A stretch of 64,000 bases of DNA from the NCBI RefSeq assembly GCF_015665295.1, contig NZ_JADFAJ010000016.1:1-64000 (forward strand). Reading direction: 5' to 3'. The notes under the pieces are model-generated. The model did not search any database. It was not told where the DNA came from and saw only the letters and a program-made list of their open reading frames with translations. A program made the translations under genes and the position numbers. Below are positions 45,619 through 55,341 of the stretch, in pieces. This stretch comes from Maricaulis sp. Its GTDB lineage: Bacteria > Pseudomonadota > Alphaproteobacteria > Caulobacterales > Maricaulaceae. Within the stretch, counting starts at the first letter, position 1, and every line of letters begins with the position of its first letter.

Positions 45619-46941
45619 CTAGCCCAGTGCGGGCGGCGCCTCTACCCGTTTGCGCGGCCAGCGGATTGCGACAACAGCCCCGCCCGGCGAAGGAGCATTG
45701 TCGAAACGCACCACGCCGCCACTTTTCTCGATCATGGTCTTGGCAATGAAGACACCCAGACCGAGTCCGCCCTGGCCCGGCGTCCCGGACCGGGTCGTCA
45801 CGTAGGGCTCACCGATCTTGGACAGAATGTCGGAAGTGAAGCCGGGGCCGTCATCGACCACGCGTACATAGATATTGCTGCGATCCCATCGGCCTTCCAC
45901 GACAACACGGGAGACCGCAAAATCAACCGAATTCTCAATGAAGTTTCCGATCCCGTAGAGCAGTTCCGGAATGCGGCGCAGCACAGGCGGATCGCCATCA
46001 CCGGCATCGGAGAGCTCCACGGTGACAACCGGGCCAAGACCGCGCAGCGGAACGCTGGCCTCCTCCAGCGCGGCAGCGAATTCGATCCGGTCATGGCGCT
46101 CATCGGACGCTTCCTGGACCTCGCCCAACCGCTTCAGTATGTCGCGGCAGCGGCGGGCCTGGGTGACCAGCAGCTCGGCATCCTCGCTGAGCGGGGTGCC
46201 GGCCTCGATTTCGCGCAACATCTCTTTCGCCGTCAGCTGGATGGTCGCCAGCGGCGTGCCCAGTTCGTGGGCCGCAGCCGCGGAAAGCGCGCCCAGCGCC
46301 GACAGGCGCTGCTCGCGCGACAGGACGCTCTGGGTAGCCGCCAGCGCCGTCGCCATGCGTTTGCCCTCATGGCTGACCCGCCAGGAATAGACAGCCGTGA
46401 AAGCGACAGCGATGAAGATCGCCGCCCAGAGGCCGAAAACATACATGCCGGGAAGGTCCAGCACCGCGCCGCCATACCAGGGCAGAGGCAGGCTCCACAG
46501 CCACATTGCGCCGGTACCGGCCAAGGCAATGCCGGCAACTCCCGCCGACCACCGCGGTGGCAAGGCGGCGACGGCGATGATGATCGGCGCTGCCAGCATC
46601 ACGATGAACGGGTTTTGCAGGCCGCCGGTCAGCATCAACAGCGCACACATCTGCAGGACGTCGAAGCCAAGCTGGGCGAAAGCCTCCCAGTCACGGGCAA
46701 ATTTCTGCGGCGGGACTGCCAGGGTGAGCCAGGTATTGACCAGGGCGCTGAGGGCAATGAGGCCGAGACACAATCCGATCGGCAGTTCAAATCCGGCCAG
46801 GAAATGCACGATCAGAATGGTGACGGACTGTCCGCCGACCGCCAGCCAGCGCAACATGACCAGGGTGCGAAGCCGCAGGCGGCCAAATACCGGGGTCAGA
46901 TGTGCATCACCGCCATAGGGGTCCCAGTCACTTTCGCTCAT
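45619..46941 (-). CDS. regB: Redox sensor histidine kinase RegB/ActS
   Basis: A 440-residue membrane kinase. Six predicted helices occupy residues 26-190. The ubiquinone-sensing motif GGLQNPF (106-112) is intact, the phospho-acceptor is H225 (SAAAAHELGTP), and the redox-switch Cys is C265 in ARRCRDILK, the same number as in Rhodobacter RegB. N, G1 and G2 ATP-binding boxes follow (ENSVDFA, DDGPGF, GGLGLGVFIAKTM). It phosphorylates RegA, encoded next downstream. senC is transcribed divergently. Confidence 0.96.
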   Translation of the reverse strand: MSESDWDPYGGDAHLTPVFGRLRLRTLVMLRWLAVGGQSVTILIVHFLAGFELPIGLCLGLIALSALVNTWLTLAVPPQKFARDWEAFAQLGFDVLQMCALLMLTGGLQNPFIVMLAAPIIIAVAALPPRWSAGVAGIALAGTGAMWLWSLPLPWYGGAVLDLPGMYVFGLWAAIFIAVAFTAVYSWRVSHEGKRMATALAATQSVLSREQRLSALGALSAAAAHELGTPLATIQLTAKEMLREIEAGTPLSEDAELLVTQARRCRDILKRLGEVQEASDERHDRIEFAAALEEASVPLRGLGPVVTVELSDAGDGDPPVLRRIPELLYGIGNFIENSVDFAVSRVVVEGRWDRSNIYVRVVDDGPGFTSDILSKIGEPYVTTRSGTPGQGGLGLGVFIAKTMIEKSGGVVRFDNAPSPGGAVVAIRWPRKRVEAPPALG

Positions 46942-47092
46942 AAATCAGGCCTCCCGATTGTGTGACCGCGTCCGGCGATGGACAGGGCGCAGGCTAGCCC
47001 CTACCTTCGCACTCGCAGCAAATCCGACGCTTACTGACTAACATGCTTCGTCGGCGCCCGAACAGCACGGGTGACCCCGCCAAGGAGTGAGA

Positions 47093-47725
47093 ATGCCGCG
47101 CCCAATGCTATGGCTGCTGATCGCAGCGCCAACAGTTGTCCTGGTTTTGGTTTTCAGCGTCCTGCTATCCCGAGGTGGCGAGCGGCAGGAGCGCCGCGCC
47201 GAGGTCCGCACGAGCGGCGAGGCGCTGGTCGGCGGTCCGTTCGAACTGATCGACCAGACCGGTGCAACGGTGACGCAGGAGACTTATGCCGGCAAGGCGA
47301 TGCTGATCTATTTCGGTTACACCTACTGCCCTGACGTTTGCCCGTTCTCGCTTCAGGTGATGGCGGCTGCCATGGATCAGCTTGAAGCCGACGAGCGCGC
47401 GCGCATCCAGCCGATCCTGATCACCGTCGATGCCGAGCGCGATACATATCAGCAGATGGCGAGCTATGTCAGCTCGCCGGCCTTCCCGGACGGCCTTGTC
47501 GGCTTGACCGGGACAGAGGAACAAATCGCTGCAGTCGCCCGTGCCTATCGTGTTGTCTATCAACGCGCCGAGGATGATGGCAGCGGTGATTATCTGATGG
47601 ACCACAGCTCGATTATCTATCTGATGGACGGCGACGGGGCTTTTGTTGATGTCTTCACCTCAGGCGTAGACCCGCGCGACCTCGCGCTCCGCCTGCAAGA
47701 CTTCCTTGAGGAAAATCCCGGATAG
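47093..47725 (+). CDS. senC: SCO1/SenC family protein
   Basis: A 210-residue membrane-anchored thioredoxin-fold copper protein, used in cytochrome oxidase assembly. One N-terminal helix (8-27) is followed by the copper site: CPDVC (C79, C83) and H171 in LMDHSSIIYL. AAGGAG five bases before the ATG fixes the start. Placement divergent from regB is the classic regB/senC/regA arrangement, with regA downstream of regB here. Confidence 0.95.
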   Translation: MPRPMLWLLIAAPTVVLVLVFSVLLSRGGERQERRAEVRTSGEALVGGPFELIDQTGATVTQETYAGKAMLIYFGYTYCPDVCPFSLQVMAAAMDQLEADERARIQPILITVDAERDTYQQMASYVSSPAFPDGLVGLTGTEEQIAAVARAYRVVYQRAEDDGSGDYLMDHSSIIYLMDGDGAFVDVFTSGVDPRDLALRLQDFLEENPG

Positions 47726-47771
47726 TCATCCGGAACAGTGCCGGCCTTCGGCGCCGGCGCGAGGAGAGCTC

Positions 47772-49034
47772 ATGCTTTACAGCGTCTATGAATTCAATCG
47801 TTTGGCGATAACGCCCTGGCGCGCCGCGGCGAATGCAACGCGCCAGATGATGCGCTCGCCCATGAATCCTATGGGCGAGACAATGGCCGGGCGGACGATG
47901 GCTGCCGCTGCGGAACTCTTTGAGTCCGTGACCCGGCGCTATGCCAAGCCGGAATGGATGCTCGACCATACCGAGATCGCGGGCCGGCACGTCGGCGTGT
48001 CCGAAACGGTCGTATGGACCAGGCCCTGGTGCTCGCTTGTGCATTTCGAGCGCGACCAGGATGCGCTTGTCGCGGCGCGCGGCGACACGCCGGATCGCAA
48101 AGTCCTCTTCGTCGCGCCCATGTCCGGTCACTACGCAACCCTGCTGCGCGGCACGGTGGAAGCCTTCCTGCCCGACAGCGAGGTCTATATCACCGACTGG
48201 CAGGACGCCCGGATGGTGCCGGTGACCGATGGCCGCTTCGATCTTGACGAATTCACCACCTATATACGCGAGATGATCACCCTGCTCGGGCCCGACCTGC
48301 ATGTGGTGGCTGTCTGTCAGCCCGGACCTCCGACGCTGGCCGCGATCGCCATGATGGCGGAGGACAATGATCCGGCCCGCCCGGCATCGATGACCTTCAT
48401 GGGCTCACCGATCGACACCCGGCTGTCGCCAACGGTGCCCAACAAGCTGGCCGAGGAGAAACCCTTCGACTGGTTTGCCGGCAATCTCATCCACACTGTT
48501 CCGGCGCCGAATCCAGGCGCATTCCGCAGGGTCTATCCGGGCTTCCTGCAGCTGGCCGGCTTCATGAACATGAATCTGGAACGCCATGTCGATGCCCACT
48601 GGGATTTCTTCACCCAGCTTGTTGAGGGCGATGGTGACAGCACCGACAAGCACCGCACCTTCTATGACGAGTATCTCGCCGTCATGGACCTGTCGGAAGA
48701 ATTCTACCTGCAGACAATCACGGACGTTTTCCAGGAGCACAAGCTGGCCCGCGGCGAACAGATGCATGGCGCCCGCAAGGTGGACCCGTCTGCGATCCGC
48801 GATATCGCCCTGCTCACGGTGGAAGGCGAGAATGACGATATTTCCGGTATCGGACAGACCCAGGCCGCCCACACATTGTGCGAAGCGCTGCCTGAACACC
48901 TGCAATCGGACTGGGTCCAGCCGGATGTCGGCCATTACGGCGTGTTCAACGGCCGCCGCTTCCGCGAGCAGATTGCGCCACGCATGAAGGCTTTCATGGA
49001 TGAAACCGGACAGGCGGCGCTCGACGCGCGCTGA
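47772..49034 (+). CDS. phaZ: Intracellular PHA depolymerase
   Basis: A 420-residue enzyme that breaks down stored polyhydroxyalkanoate granules. The nucleophile is C182 in VCQPGPP, corresponding to the known Cys in Cupriavidus PhaZ1; the family uses Cys instead of Ser. Other conserved segments are MLYSVYEFNRLAITPWRAAAN, VLFVAPMSGHYATLLRGTVE and VEGENDDISGIGQT, which holds the acid residue. The final His is in DVGHYGVFNGRRF. It follows senC by 46 bases and may be cotranscribed. A terminator lies after it. Confidence 0.95.
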   Translation: MLYSVYEFNRLAITPWRAAANATRQMMRSPMNPMGETMAGRTMAAAAELFESVTRRYAKPEWMLDHTEIAGRHVGVSETVVWTRPWCSLVHFERDQDALVAARGDTPDRKVLFVAPMSGHYATLLRGTVEAFLPDSEVYITDWQDARMVPVTDGRFDLDEFTTYIREMITLLGPDLHVVAVCQPGPPTLAAIAMMAEDNDPARPASMTFMGSPIDTRLSPTVPNKLAEEKPFDWFAGNLIHTVPAPNPGAFRRVYPGFLQLAGFMNMNLERHVDAHWDFFTQLVEGDGDSTDKHRTFYDEYLAVMDLSEEFYLQTITDVFQEHKLARGEQMHGARKVDPSAIRDIALLTVEGENDDISGIGQTQAAHTLCEALPEHLQSDWVQPDVGHYGVFNGRRFREQIAPRMKAFMDETGQAALDAR

Positions 49035-49065
49035 TCTCGGTCCGGCAGATACCGACATGAAAAGA

Positions 49066-49090
49066 GGCGCCACCCGGACCGGGTGGCGCC
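49066..49090. terminator. Bidirectional terminator between phaZ and next gene
   Basis: A 10-bp stem (GGCGCCACCC / GGGTGGCGCC) with a 5-base loop is followed on the plus strand by TTCTTC. It is between convergent stops at 49034 and 49118. Confidence 0.7.
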
Positions 49091-49117
49091 TTCTTCATTC
49101 CGGTTCACATGATCGGA

Positions 49118-50695
49118 TCAGGGCGCTTCCGACGTGAAGCTGAGACCAAGCGAGGCGTAGTCGAACGAGCCGGTCTTCATGTCGTCGAGCATGGCGCCGA
49201 TGCTGAGCGGCGTCGGTGGCGACATCTCGATGTGAAGGCTGCCGCCCTGATTGACGAAATTGGTCAGCGCGGTGGACAGTTCAGCCAGGACCGGGCGGGG
49301 AATTTCCGGCGGAGCCGCCATCAGGCCCATGCCCATCATGGCGCCCGCCTGCACGCGCAACTCTTCCTTGGTGAGCCCCTGCGCCGCAGCACCGGCTTCG
49401 AGTGCGCGATCCAGGATGGAGAGATCAACAATCCGCATCGTGATATTGTTGATCAGGAGCGGCGCCATCATTTCCGCCATCGCGTTGAATTGGGCTTCAT
49501 CGCCGGCATCTTCCGCATCGGTCAGGGCTGTCATCGCGCCGGGCATGTTGGCCAGATAGGCATCATATCCCGAGATGTCCTGCCCCATTTCAAGGCGCAG
49601 GCCGTCAGTCAGCTCGATGTAGTTGTCGCCGGTCGTGTAGGCGCGGCCGGTATCTTCGTCATAGATCGAGTTGGCCGCCATGCTCAGTTCGAGCTGGTCA
49701 TAACCCAGCATGCCGAGGCCCATGGCGAGCTGCGCGCCGCCCGGCTTGGTCGGGTCCGGGATCAGCATTGCCGACCCGAGCGCTGCCGTGCTCAACACGC
49801 GGGACCCTTGACGCTCCATCTCTGCGGTCAGGTAATCCATCGAGAAATGGACACCGGAGGCTTCCACGAGGATGTCGCGAACGGCGACGCTGTCATACAG
49901 GTCAATCGGCGCCAGAAACGCGCTCTGATAGTACGCATCCATTACAGCGGACTCTTCGGCACCGGATGCCGCCGCATCCATCATGTCCGCATAGGCCGCA
50001 GTCTGGAAGCCAAGCATGGAGACTTCGCCGAGACTGACCGTGATATCGTCCCCGGTCTCATCCGCTCCGGAAAAGGCAAAGCCGATCAGGGCGAGGCGCC
50101 CCAACTCGATACGGGAATAATTCTCGACGACGAATTGATCGAGGCTGAATTCAAAGAGACCGCCGTCTTCCGCGCCCGCGCCTTCAAGGCCTTCCAGGCG
50201 GAAAGCATCGAATTCATAGGTGTTCCAGGCCGGATCGTAATCGTCATCATTCTCACCGGCAACGGCACGACCAAAATCAGCCGTCATCGCCGCATTCGGC
50301 CCGTCGATGGAGATCCGATCGAGCCGGATCGCGGTTCCGTCCGTGGTGTCGGTGACACGGAGACCTTCCAGCGCCAAGCCGTCAAAGAGAACATCGCCAT
50401 TCGGGGCGAGGCGCAGGGCCTCGAAGACCATCCGGTCAATGTGCACCGAATCGGGCCCGTCTGCCTCGCGCATGCCACCTGCATCCGGATCGGTGAATGT
50501 TACATCATTGAGGATGTAGCGCCCGCTTCGAAAATCGACGCTTTCATAGCTCACGGTTTCATTGGAGCCGTCCAGACCCATCCGTGCCATGGCGGCTTCG
50601 GCGGCGGCGCGGCTCTGGGCCTCGACGCTGCCGGCTGGCAACATGCAGGCGATGACACTGGCCGCAGCAGCGGCAGAAAGCAGGCTGTATCTCAT
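49118..50695 (-). CDS. Large acidic secreted protein, unrecognised
   Basis: A 525-residue protein with a signal peptide (1-26, ending VEAQS) and a very acidic mature region. It consists of many beta-like strands with repeated phrases such as YESVDFRSGRYILNDVTF, LALEGLRVTD, DRISIDGPNAAM, and an acid-rich middle. No known enzyme motif is recognised. The C-terminal part is more helical (TALTDAEDAGDEAQFNAMAEMMAPLLINNITMRIVDLSILD) and ends SFDYASLGLSFTSEAP. The strand pattern could be a beta-barrel-associated or beta-helix protein. GAGGGG precedes the start. Confidence 0.75.
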   Translation of the reverse strand: MRYSLLSAAAAASVIACMLPAGSVEAQSRAAAEAAMARMGLDGSNETVSYESVDFRSGRYILNDVTFTDPDAGGMREADGPDSVHIDRMVFEALRLAPNGDVLFDGLALEGLRVTDTTDGTAIRLDRISIDGPNAAMTADFGRAVAGENDDDYDPAWNTYEFDAFRLEGLEGAGAEDGGLFEFSLDQFVVENYSRIELGRLALIGFAFSGADETGDDITVSLGEVSMLGFQTAAYADMMDAAASGAEESAVMDAYYQSAFLAPIDLYDSVAVRDILVEASGVHFSMDYLTAEMERQGSRVLSTAALGSAMLIPDPTKPGGAQLAMGLGMLGYDQLELSMAANSIYDEDTGRAYTTGDNYIELTDGLRLEMGQDISGYDAYLANMPGAMTALTDAEDAGDEAQFNAMAEMMAPLLINNITMRIVDLSILDRALEAGAAAQGLTKEELRVQAGAMMGMGLMAAPPEIPRPVLAELSTALTNFVNQGGSLHIEMSPPTPLSIGAMLDDMKTGSFDYASLGLSFTSEAP

Positions 50696-50800
50696 GGTGA
50701 CCCCTCATCGATGGGTGTTTCAACGTCCCTCTGTCGCCAGTTTAACACCACGAATGCGACACGTCGCTGAAACACAGTGCTTTTTGGGGGGGATTATCGG

Positions 50801-52810
50801 CTAGTCCCGTCCCCCCAGACCTGCGAGGAAGGCGCCGATCGGGTCCTCATCGGGCTCCTCTGCCGGCTCGGGTCGGACACTGGCCTCGGGCGGGAGCAGG
50901 GATTCGATGGTCGGCACAGGCGTCGGTGCCACCGCTTCGGTCTGACGCGCGGCCAGGCCGGTTCTCGGCGCCCCGCCCAGATAAGCTTGAAAGATCCGCG
51001 CCGGCGGTCCGCCGCCTGTCGCACGAGCGGTCGGCGAGTTATCGTCATTGCCGGTCCAGACGACCGTCACCAGTTCGCTGTTGAAGCCGGCGAACCAGGC
51101 GTCGCGAAAATCGTTCGTGGTACCGGTCTTGCCGCCAACAATCATCCCGGCCACGTCAGCGCGTCGGCCGGTCCCCTGACGCACATTGGTCAGGAAGAGG
51201 TCGCGCATCCGGGCCTGGGTGCGCGCATCGAGAACCAGTTCACCGCCTGAGGCCGCGGCGGCAAAGACAGGCTCGCCCGCTGCCGTTTCAATTCGGTCGA
51301 TCCCGTAGGCGGCGGACCGGAGGCCACCATTGGCGAAAGGCGCATAGGCGCTTGCCAGTTCGAGCGGCGTCACTTCGAACACGCCAAGCGCCAGAGATCG
51401 ATCAACCCGCATCGGGCTCTCGACGCCCAGCCGTCGCGCCAGGCGTGCGACATGCCCCCGGCCGGTCTCCTCGGCGATCTGGACGGCGATCGAATTGGAC
51501 GAACGGATGAAACCCTCTCGCAGCGTCATCTCGCCGCGATACTCGTCGTTATAGTTCTGGGGTGCCCAGTCACCGATCCGGACCGGCGCATCATTGCGCC
51601 TGTCTTCCGGCGTCAGGCCCGCTTCGAAGGCCGAGGCGTAGACGAACGGCTTGAACGCCGAACCCGGTTGCCGCTGTGCGAGCACGGCCCGATTGAACTG
51701 GGACCGGGCATAGGACCGGCCGCCGACCATGGCCCTTACAGCGCCGTCGTGGGCGAGCGATACCAGGGCGCCTTCGCTGGCGCCGGCGGCCAGGGCCTCG
51801 TCATCAAGAATCATGTTGATGGCACGCTCGGCAGAGCGCTGGGCGTCAACATCCAGCGTTGTGTAAACGATCAAGTCATCATGACCGAGACCGGCAATGC
51901 CCCGAACCTGCTCCGCCGTCCAGTCGATGAAATACTGGGCCCCCTGGCTGGATGCGCCACGCGACACCCGGATCGGGGTCTGGGCGGCCTCGACCCGTTC
52001 CTGCTCGGTAATCCGCCCGGTCTGCATCATCAGATCTAGCACGACCGTCGCACGCGCCGCAGCGCGTTGGGCGTCATTGACCGGGCTGTAGCGCGACGGC
52101 GCCTTGAGGAGCCCGGCCAGCAGCGCGGCTTCGCCGAGGCCGAGTTCACTGGCCGGACGCGAGAAGTAGCGCAGGGATGCCGCTTCCACGCCGTAGGCGC
52201 CGCCTCCGAAATAGACCCGGTTGAGATAGAGTTCGAGGATTTCGTCCTTGCTGAACCGGCTTTCCAGCCAGAAGGCGAGCATCATCTCCTGCACCTTGCG
52301 GCGCAGGGTCCGTTCCGGCGACAGGAAAAGGTTCTTGGCCAGCTGCTGGGTCAGGGTCGAACCGCCCTGGACGACACGGCCTGCGCGCAGATTTGCGACC
52401 ATGGCCCGGGCGAGGCCGATGAGATCGACGCCCGGATGGCTGTAGAAGCGACGGTCTTCCACCGCAAGGACCGCATCGACGAGATAGGCCGGCAACTCCT
52501 CGACGGTCACTTCATGTCCATGCGCCGAGCCGCGTCGGGCAATCAGCGCGCCATTGTGATCAAGAAAGGTGATCGTCGCGGTCCGCTCCACCGCCTGCAG
52601 CCCGCTGGTATCTGGCAGGTCGCGGGCGATGGACACCAGCCAGCCACCAACAACAAGACCACCGATCACCATCAGGCACGCGGCCGCGCGGAACCAAGGA
52701 AAGCCCTTTTTCGATGAGGTCTTGCGGCGCGTTTGCCGACGCCGCAGCCGCGAGGGGGCGGCAGAGCGGGCGCGTTCCGCTGCTTGGGACTTTCCGGGCC
52801 GGCGGGCCAT
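50801..52810 (-). CDS. Class A penicillin-binding protein (PBP1 family)
   Basis: A 669-residue bifunctional peptidoglycan synthase. A N-terminal cytoplasmic basic region and membrane helix (about 38-58) precede the glycosyltransferase domain, with EDRRFYSHPGVDLIGLARA, GGSTLTQQLAKNLFL and LELYLNRVYFGGGAYGVEAA. The transpeptidase domain has SAFK (QPGSAFKPFVYA), SSN (RSSNSIAVQ) and KTGTTND. The tail is Pro/Glu-rich. GAGG seven bases upstream sets the start at 52810. Confidence 0.96.
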   Translation of the reverse strand: MARRPGKSQAAERARSAAPSRLRRRQTRRKTSSKKGFPWFRAAACLMVIGGLVVGGWLVSIARDLPDTSGLQAVERTATITFLDHNGALIARRGSAHGHEVTVEELPAYLVDAVLAVEDRRFYSHPGVDLIGLARAMVANLRAGRVVQGGSTLTQQLAKNLFLSPERTLRRKVQEMMLAFWLESRFSKDEILELYLNRVYFGGGAYGVEAASLRYFSRPASELGLGEAALLAGLLKAPSRYSPVNDAQRAAARATVVLDLMMQTGRITEQERVEAAQTPIRVSRGASSQGAQYFIDWTAEQVRGIAGLGHDDLIVYTTLDVDAQRSAERAINMILDDEALAAGASEGALVSLAHDGAVRAMVGGRSYARSQFNRAVLAQRQPGSAFKPFVYASAFEAGLTPEDRRNDAPVRIGDWAPQNYNDEYRGEMTLREGFIRSSNSIAVQIAEETGRGHVARLARRLGVESPMRVDRSLALGVFEVTPLELASAYAPFANGGLRSAAYGIDRIETAAGEPVFAAAASGGELVLDARTQARMRDLFLTNVRQGTGRRADVAGMIVGGKTGTTNDFRDAWFAGFNSELVTVVWTGNDDNSPTARATGGGPPARIFQAYLGGAPRTGLAARQTEAVAPTPVPTIESLLPPEASVRPEPAEEPDEDPIGAFLAGLGGRD

Positions 52811-52942
52811 GCTCGATCCTCGTCGCAAAACCGGTGGTTTCATCTGCCAGCAACGGGGTTAATTCCCCATGAAGGAACACGCTTTCAGGGCTTGCACTTG
52901 CCCAAGGCTGACTGCACGATATGGCCGAAGAGGGGCCTCACC

Positions 52943-53122
52943 ATGTCAGTCAAGCGTTCACTTCTTGTCCTTGCCGTGCTTTTCGGCGCTGCCAGCCTGT
53001 CCGGCTGCATCGCGATCTATGAAGGAACGGATTCGGTCTGCCCGCATGGCGACCCCAATGCCGATAACTGGCCTTATTGCGGCGGCGCAACGCCGGGCGG
53101 CTCCCAGCCCTACGACGACTGA
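52943..53122 (+). CDS. Small Cys-rich lipoprotein
   Basis: A 59-residue protein with a lipobox (AASLSGC, Cys22), followed by a short acidic peptide with two further Cys (SVCPHGDPNADNWPYCGG). Start at 52943. Function is unknown. Its end overlaps the antiporter gene convergently by 13 bases. Confidence 0.7.
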   Translation: MSVKRSLLVLAVLFGAASLSGCIAIYEGTDSVCPHGDPNADNWPYCGGATPGGSQPYDD

Positions 53123-55017
53123 TCCGACAGTACAGCGTCCTCGGGCTGATCGGCCCCGGTGTCGCTGGCGTCTGCCTGCCCGGAACCGGGCGGTGCAAAG
53201 CGTATCAGGATGGTTCCCGGCTGGGACGGCGCCTCGCGACCGGACCCCAGCAGGTGGAAAGTGCCGTTTGGCAATCGCGCGATCACCAGGTCCGGCATCT
53301 CCCCGACATCGTCGAGATAAGCCGATAGCGGATAGGTTTCAGACAGTTTGGTGTTCCGGAAACGCCAGCCCTGCCACCAGTCCCGTGCCAGGCTGTCATA
53401 GCCGCGACCGCGCCGGATCAGGGTTCGTCCTCGCGCGGTGAAGGCAATGGCGCGTGGATCGTCTTCGACCTTTTCCGCATCAATCGGCCCGTCAAACCCG
53501 GACAGCTGGAAAACCCGGCTTCGCCCCATTTCCGGGCCGTAATCGATACACACAAGCGCATTGTAGGCATCATTGGGTGATGCCGCGAGCAATGCCGAGA
53601 ACCGCGCCGGCTCGAGGCGCCAGTCCGCGGCTTCCGACAGGACTTCACCATAGTGGATGTCATGACCGGCCAGTCGCGCCGCGCGCAGGCGGCGCCAGCT
53701 GGTATCGGCAATGGTAACAGGCACATCGGCCTTTTTTAGCGCATCCGCCAGACCAAGGCTCCACGGATTGGCGCCGACCAGGAGCAAGCGTTCGGGGCCG
53801 CTCTGAGACAAGCCGAGCAGTCGGGCCAGCGGTGAGACCGCGAATCCGCAACCGAAGACGCTGATGAAGATGGTGATGAAGACCAGCGGGGCCAGGATGG
53901 CCGCATCCTCCCGCCCGACCTCGATCAGACTGGCGGCCAAATGGCCGGCCGCCGCGGCGGCCACGACGCCGCGCGGGCCTATGATCCCGATGAAGGCCGT
54001 CTCCTTGAGATCGAGGCCCGAGCCCAGGGTTGCCAGTGCCACCGTAAGCGGCCGGACCAGCAGGATGAAGACCGCCACGAAGGCGAGGTGCCATCGGTTC
54101 AGTGCCAGCAGATCAGCCGGCGCGAGCTCTGCGGCGAGAACGACGAAGACGCTGGCGACCAGAATCGAGGCAATACCTTCCTTGAAGCGGCGCATTTCCT
54201 CGATCGAGGCCAGTCGCGAATTGGCAACGACAAGGCCGAAAAGGGTCACCGCGACAAGACCGGTCTCGTTGGCCAGGGCATCCGCAGCCGCGAAACAAAC
54301 CAGGACAGACGCAAGAACGATTGGCGCCTTCATCGGTTCCGGAACCCATCCACGGCGGAAGGCACGCGAGAGGCCGGCACCGAATCCAAAGCCCAGCGCG
54401 GCGCCGATCACGGCACCGAAAGCCAGGGCGAGACCCGCCTGGACCCAGTCCTGCCCCATGGCGGTCTGGCGGATCGCCTCGAAGACAAACACAGCGGACA
54501 ACGCTCCGATGGGGTCGTTGACAATGCCCTCCCACTTCAGGACCGAGGCGATGCGGGTCGGCAACTTGGCCTGTCGCAACAAGGGCAGGACGACCGTCGG
54601 GCCGGTGGTCGTCAGCAAGGCCCCGATCATCGCTGACAGGTCCCAGGCAAGGCCGGCGACATAGTGCAGTGCCAGAACCGCCCCGGCCCAGCCCAGCGGA
54701 TAGCCGAGGAAGACCATGCGGCGCACCGGGCCGGACGCATCGCGCAGCTCGCGGAAATTCAGCGTGATCCCGCCCTCAAACAGGATCACAGCGACGGCAA
54801 GCGCGATCATCGGGCGCAGATAGTCCCCGAACACCGCAGAGGGATGCACCAGTGGTGCGCCGGCGGCAAAAGCCCAGATCGGCCCCAGGATTAGACCCGC
54901 CCCCATCATCAGCACGATGGATGGCCAGCGCAGGCGCCATGCCAGCCATTGGGCAGCGATACCTGAACCGGCGATGAGCGCGATGGTCAGGATGAGGTCA
55001 GGAGCGGTCTCTATCAT
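53110..55017 (-). CDS. CPA1-family cation:proton antiporter with C-terminal domain
   Basis: A 635-residue protein. The N-terminal ~400 residues form about twelve helices with family motifs: AVILFEGGITLNFRELR, GALLTTTGPTVVLPLLRQA and WEGIVNDPIGALSAVFVFEAI (conserved D in NDP), then GPRGVVAAAAAGHLA. A Rossmann-like region (LLLVGANPWSLGLADALKKADVPVTIADT) after about 425 resembles TrkA-N and may bind nucleotide. It would exchange Na+ or K+ for protons. Start at 55017 (MIETAPD), the longer frame upstream being poor. Confidence 0.92.
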   Translation of the reverse strand: MIETAPDLILTIALIAGSGIAAQWLAWRLRWPSIVLMMGAGLILGPIWAFAAGAPLVHPSAVFGDYLRPMIALAVAVILFEGGITLNFRELRDASGPVRRMVFLGYPLGWAGAVLALHYVAGLAWDLSAMIGALLTTTGPTVVLPLLRQAKLPTRIASVLKWEGIVNDPIGALSAVFVFEAIRQTAMGQDWVQAGLALAFGAVIGAALGFGFGAGLSRAFRRGWVPEPMKAPIVLASVLVCFAAADALANETGLVAVTLFGLVVANSRLASIEEMRRFKEGIASILVASVFVVLAAELAPADLLALNRWHLAFVAVFILLVRPLTVALATLGSGLDLKETAFIGIIGPRGVVAAAAAGHLAASLIEVGREDAAILAPLVFITIFISVFGCGFAVSPLARLLGLSQSGPERLLLVGANPWSLGLADALKKADVPVTIADTSWRRLRAARLAGHDIHYGEVLSEAADWRLEPARFSALLAASPNDAYNALVCIDYGPEMGRSRVFQLSGFDGPIDAEKVEDDPRAIAFTARGRTLIRRGRGYDSLARDWWQGWRFRNTKLSETYPLSAYLDDVGEMPDLVIARLPNGTFHLLGSGREAPSQPGTILIRFAPPGSGQADASDTGADQPEDAVLSDQSS

Positions 55018-55083
55018 GACCCTCGTGTTAGCGCGTTTCGTTCCATTCGTCGCCCCGGCGGCGACAGACCTGGGGAGGCAAAA

Positions 55084-55341
55084 ATGGACACCCTGCCACA
55101 CGAGGCCCAACTGGCCCTTATCTCATTCCTCATTGCGCTGGGCATAGGCGGTCCGATCGCCCTCATTGGCGCCGGAAATGCTTTCGCACTGGCACGCTGG
55201 GCAGGCGCATTCGCCTTCCGGCGCCGCATGGCGACGGGCTTCCTTGTCAGCCTGCTCGGCGGTGCGGGCCTTCTCGGCTCCGGCCTTCTCGGCTCCGGCA
55301 CAGAGCTTGTCGCCGGTCTTGTCAGCGGCCTGTTCGCCTAG
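55084..55341 (+). CDS. Small two-helix membrane protein
   Basis: An 85-residue protein with two hydrophobic segments (about 10-38 and 52-83). A 15-base tandem repeat encodes LLGSGLLGSG in the second helix. Function unknown. GGGGAGG lies eight bases before the start. It overlaps the next, convergent gene by four bases at its end. Confidence 0.6.
   Translation: MDTLPHEAQLALISFLIALGIGGPIALIGAGNAFALARWAGAFAFRRRMATGFLVSLLGGAGLLGSGLLGSGTELVAGLVSGLFA
55267..55296 (+). repeat. 15-bp tandem repeat in membrane protein gene
   Basis: GGCCTTCTCGGCTCC is repeated exactly twice head to tail (55267-55281, 55282-55296), giving a five-residue duplication. Confidence 0.85.

Noticed and set aside
45601-46965. 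454-codon plus-strand frame opposite regB
   Set aside because: regB has all kinase motifs; the opposite product is Arg/Gln-rich without structure.
49109-50770. 553-codon plus-strand frame opposite the acidic protein
   Set aside because: The minus-strand protein has a signal peptide and ribosome site; the plus-strand product looks like a shadow.
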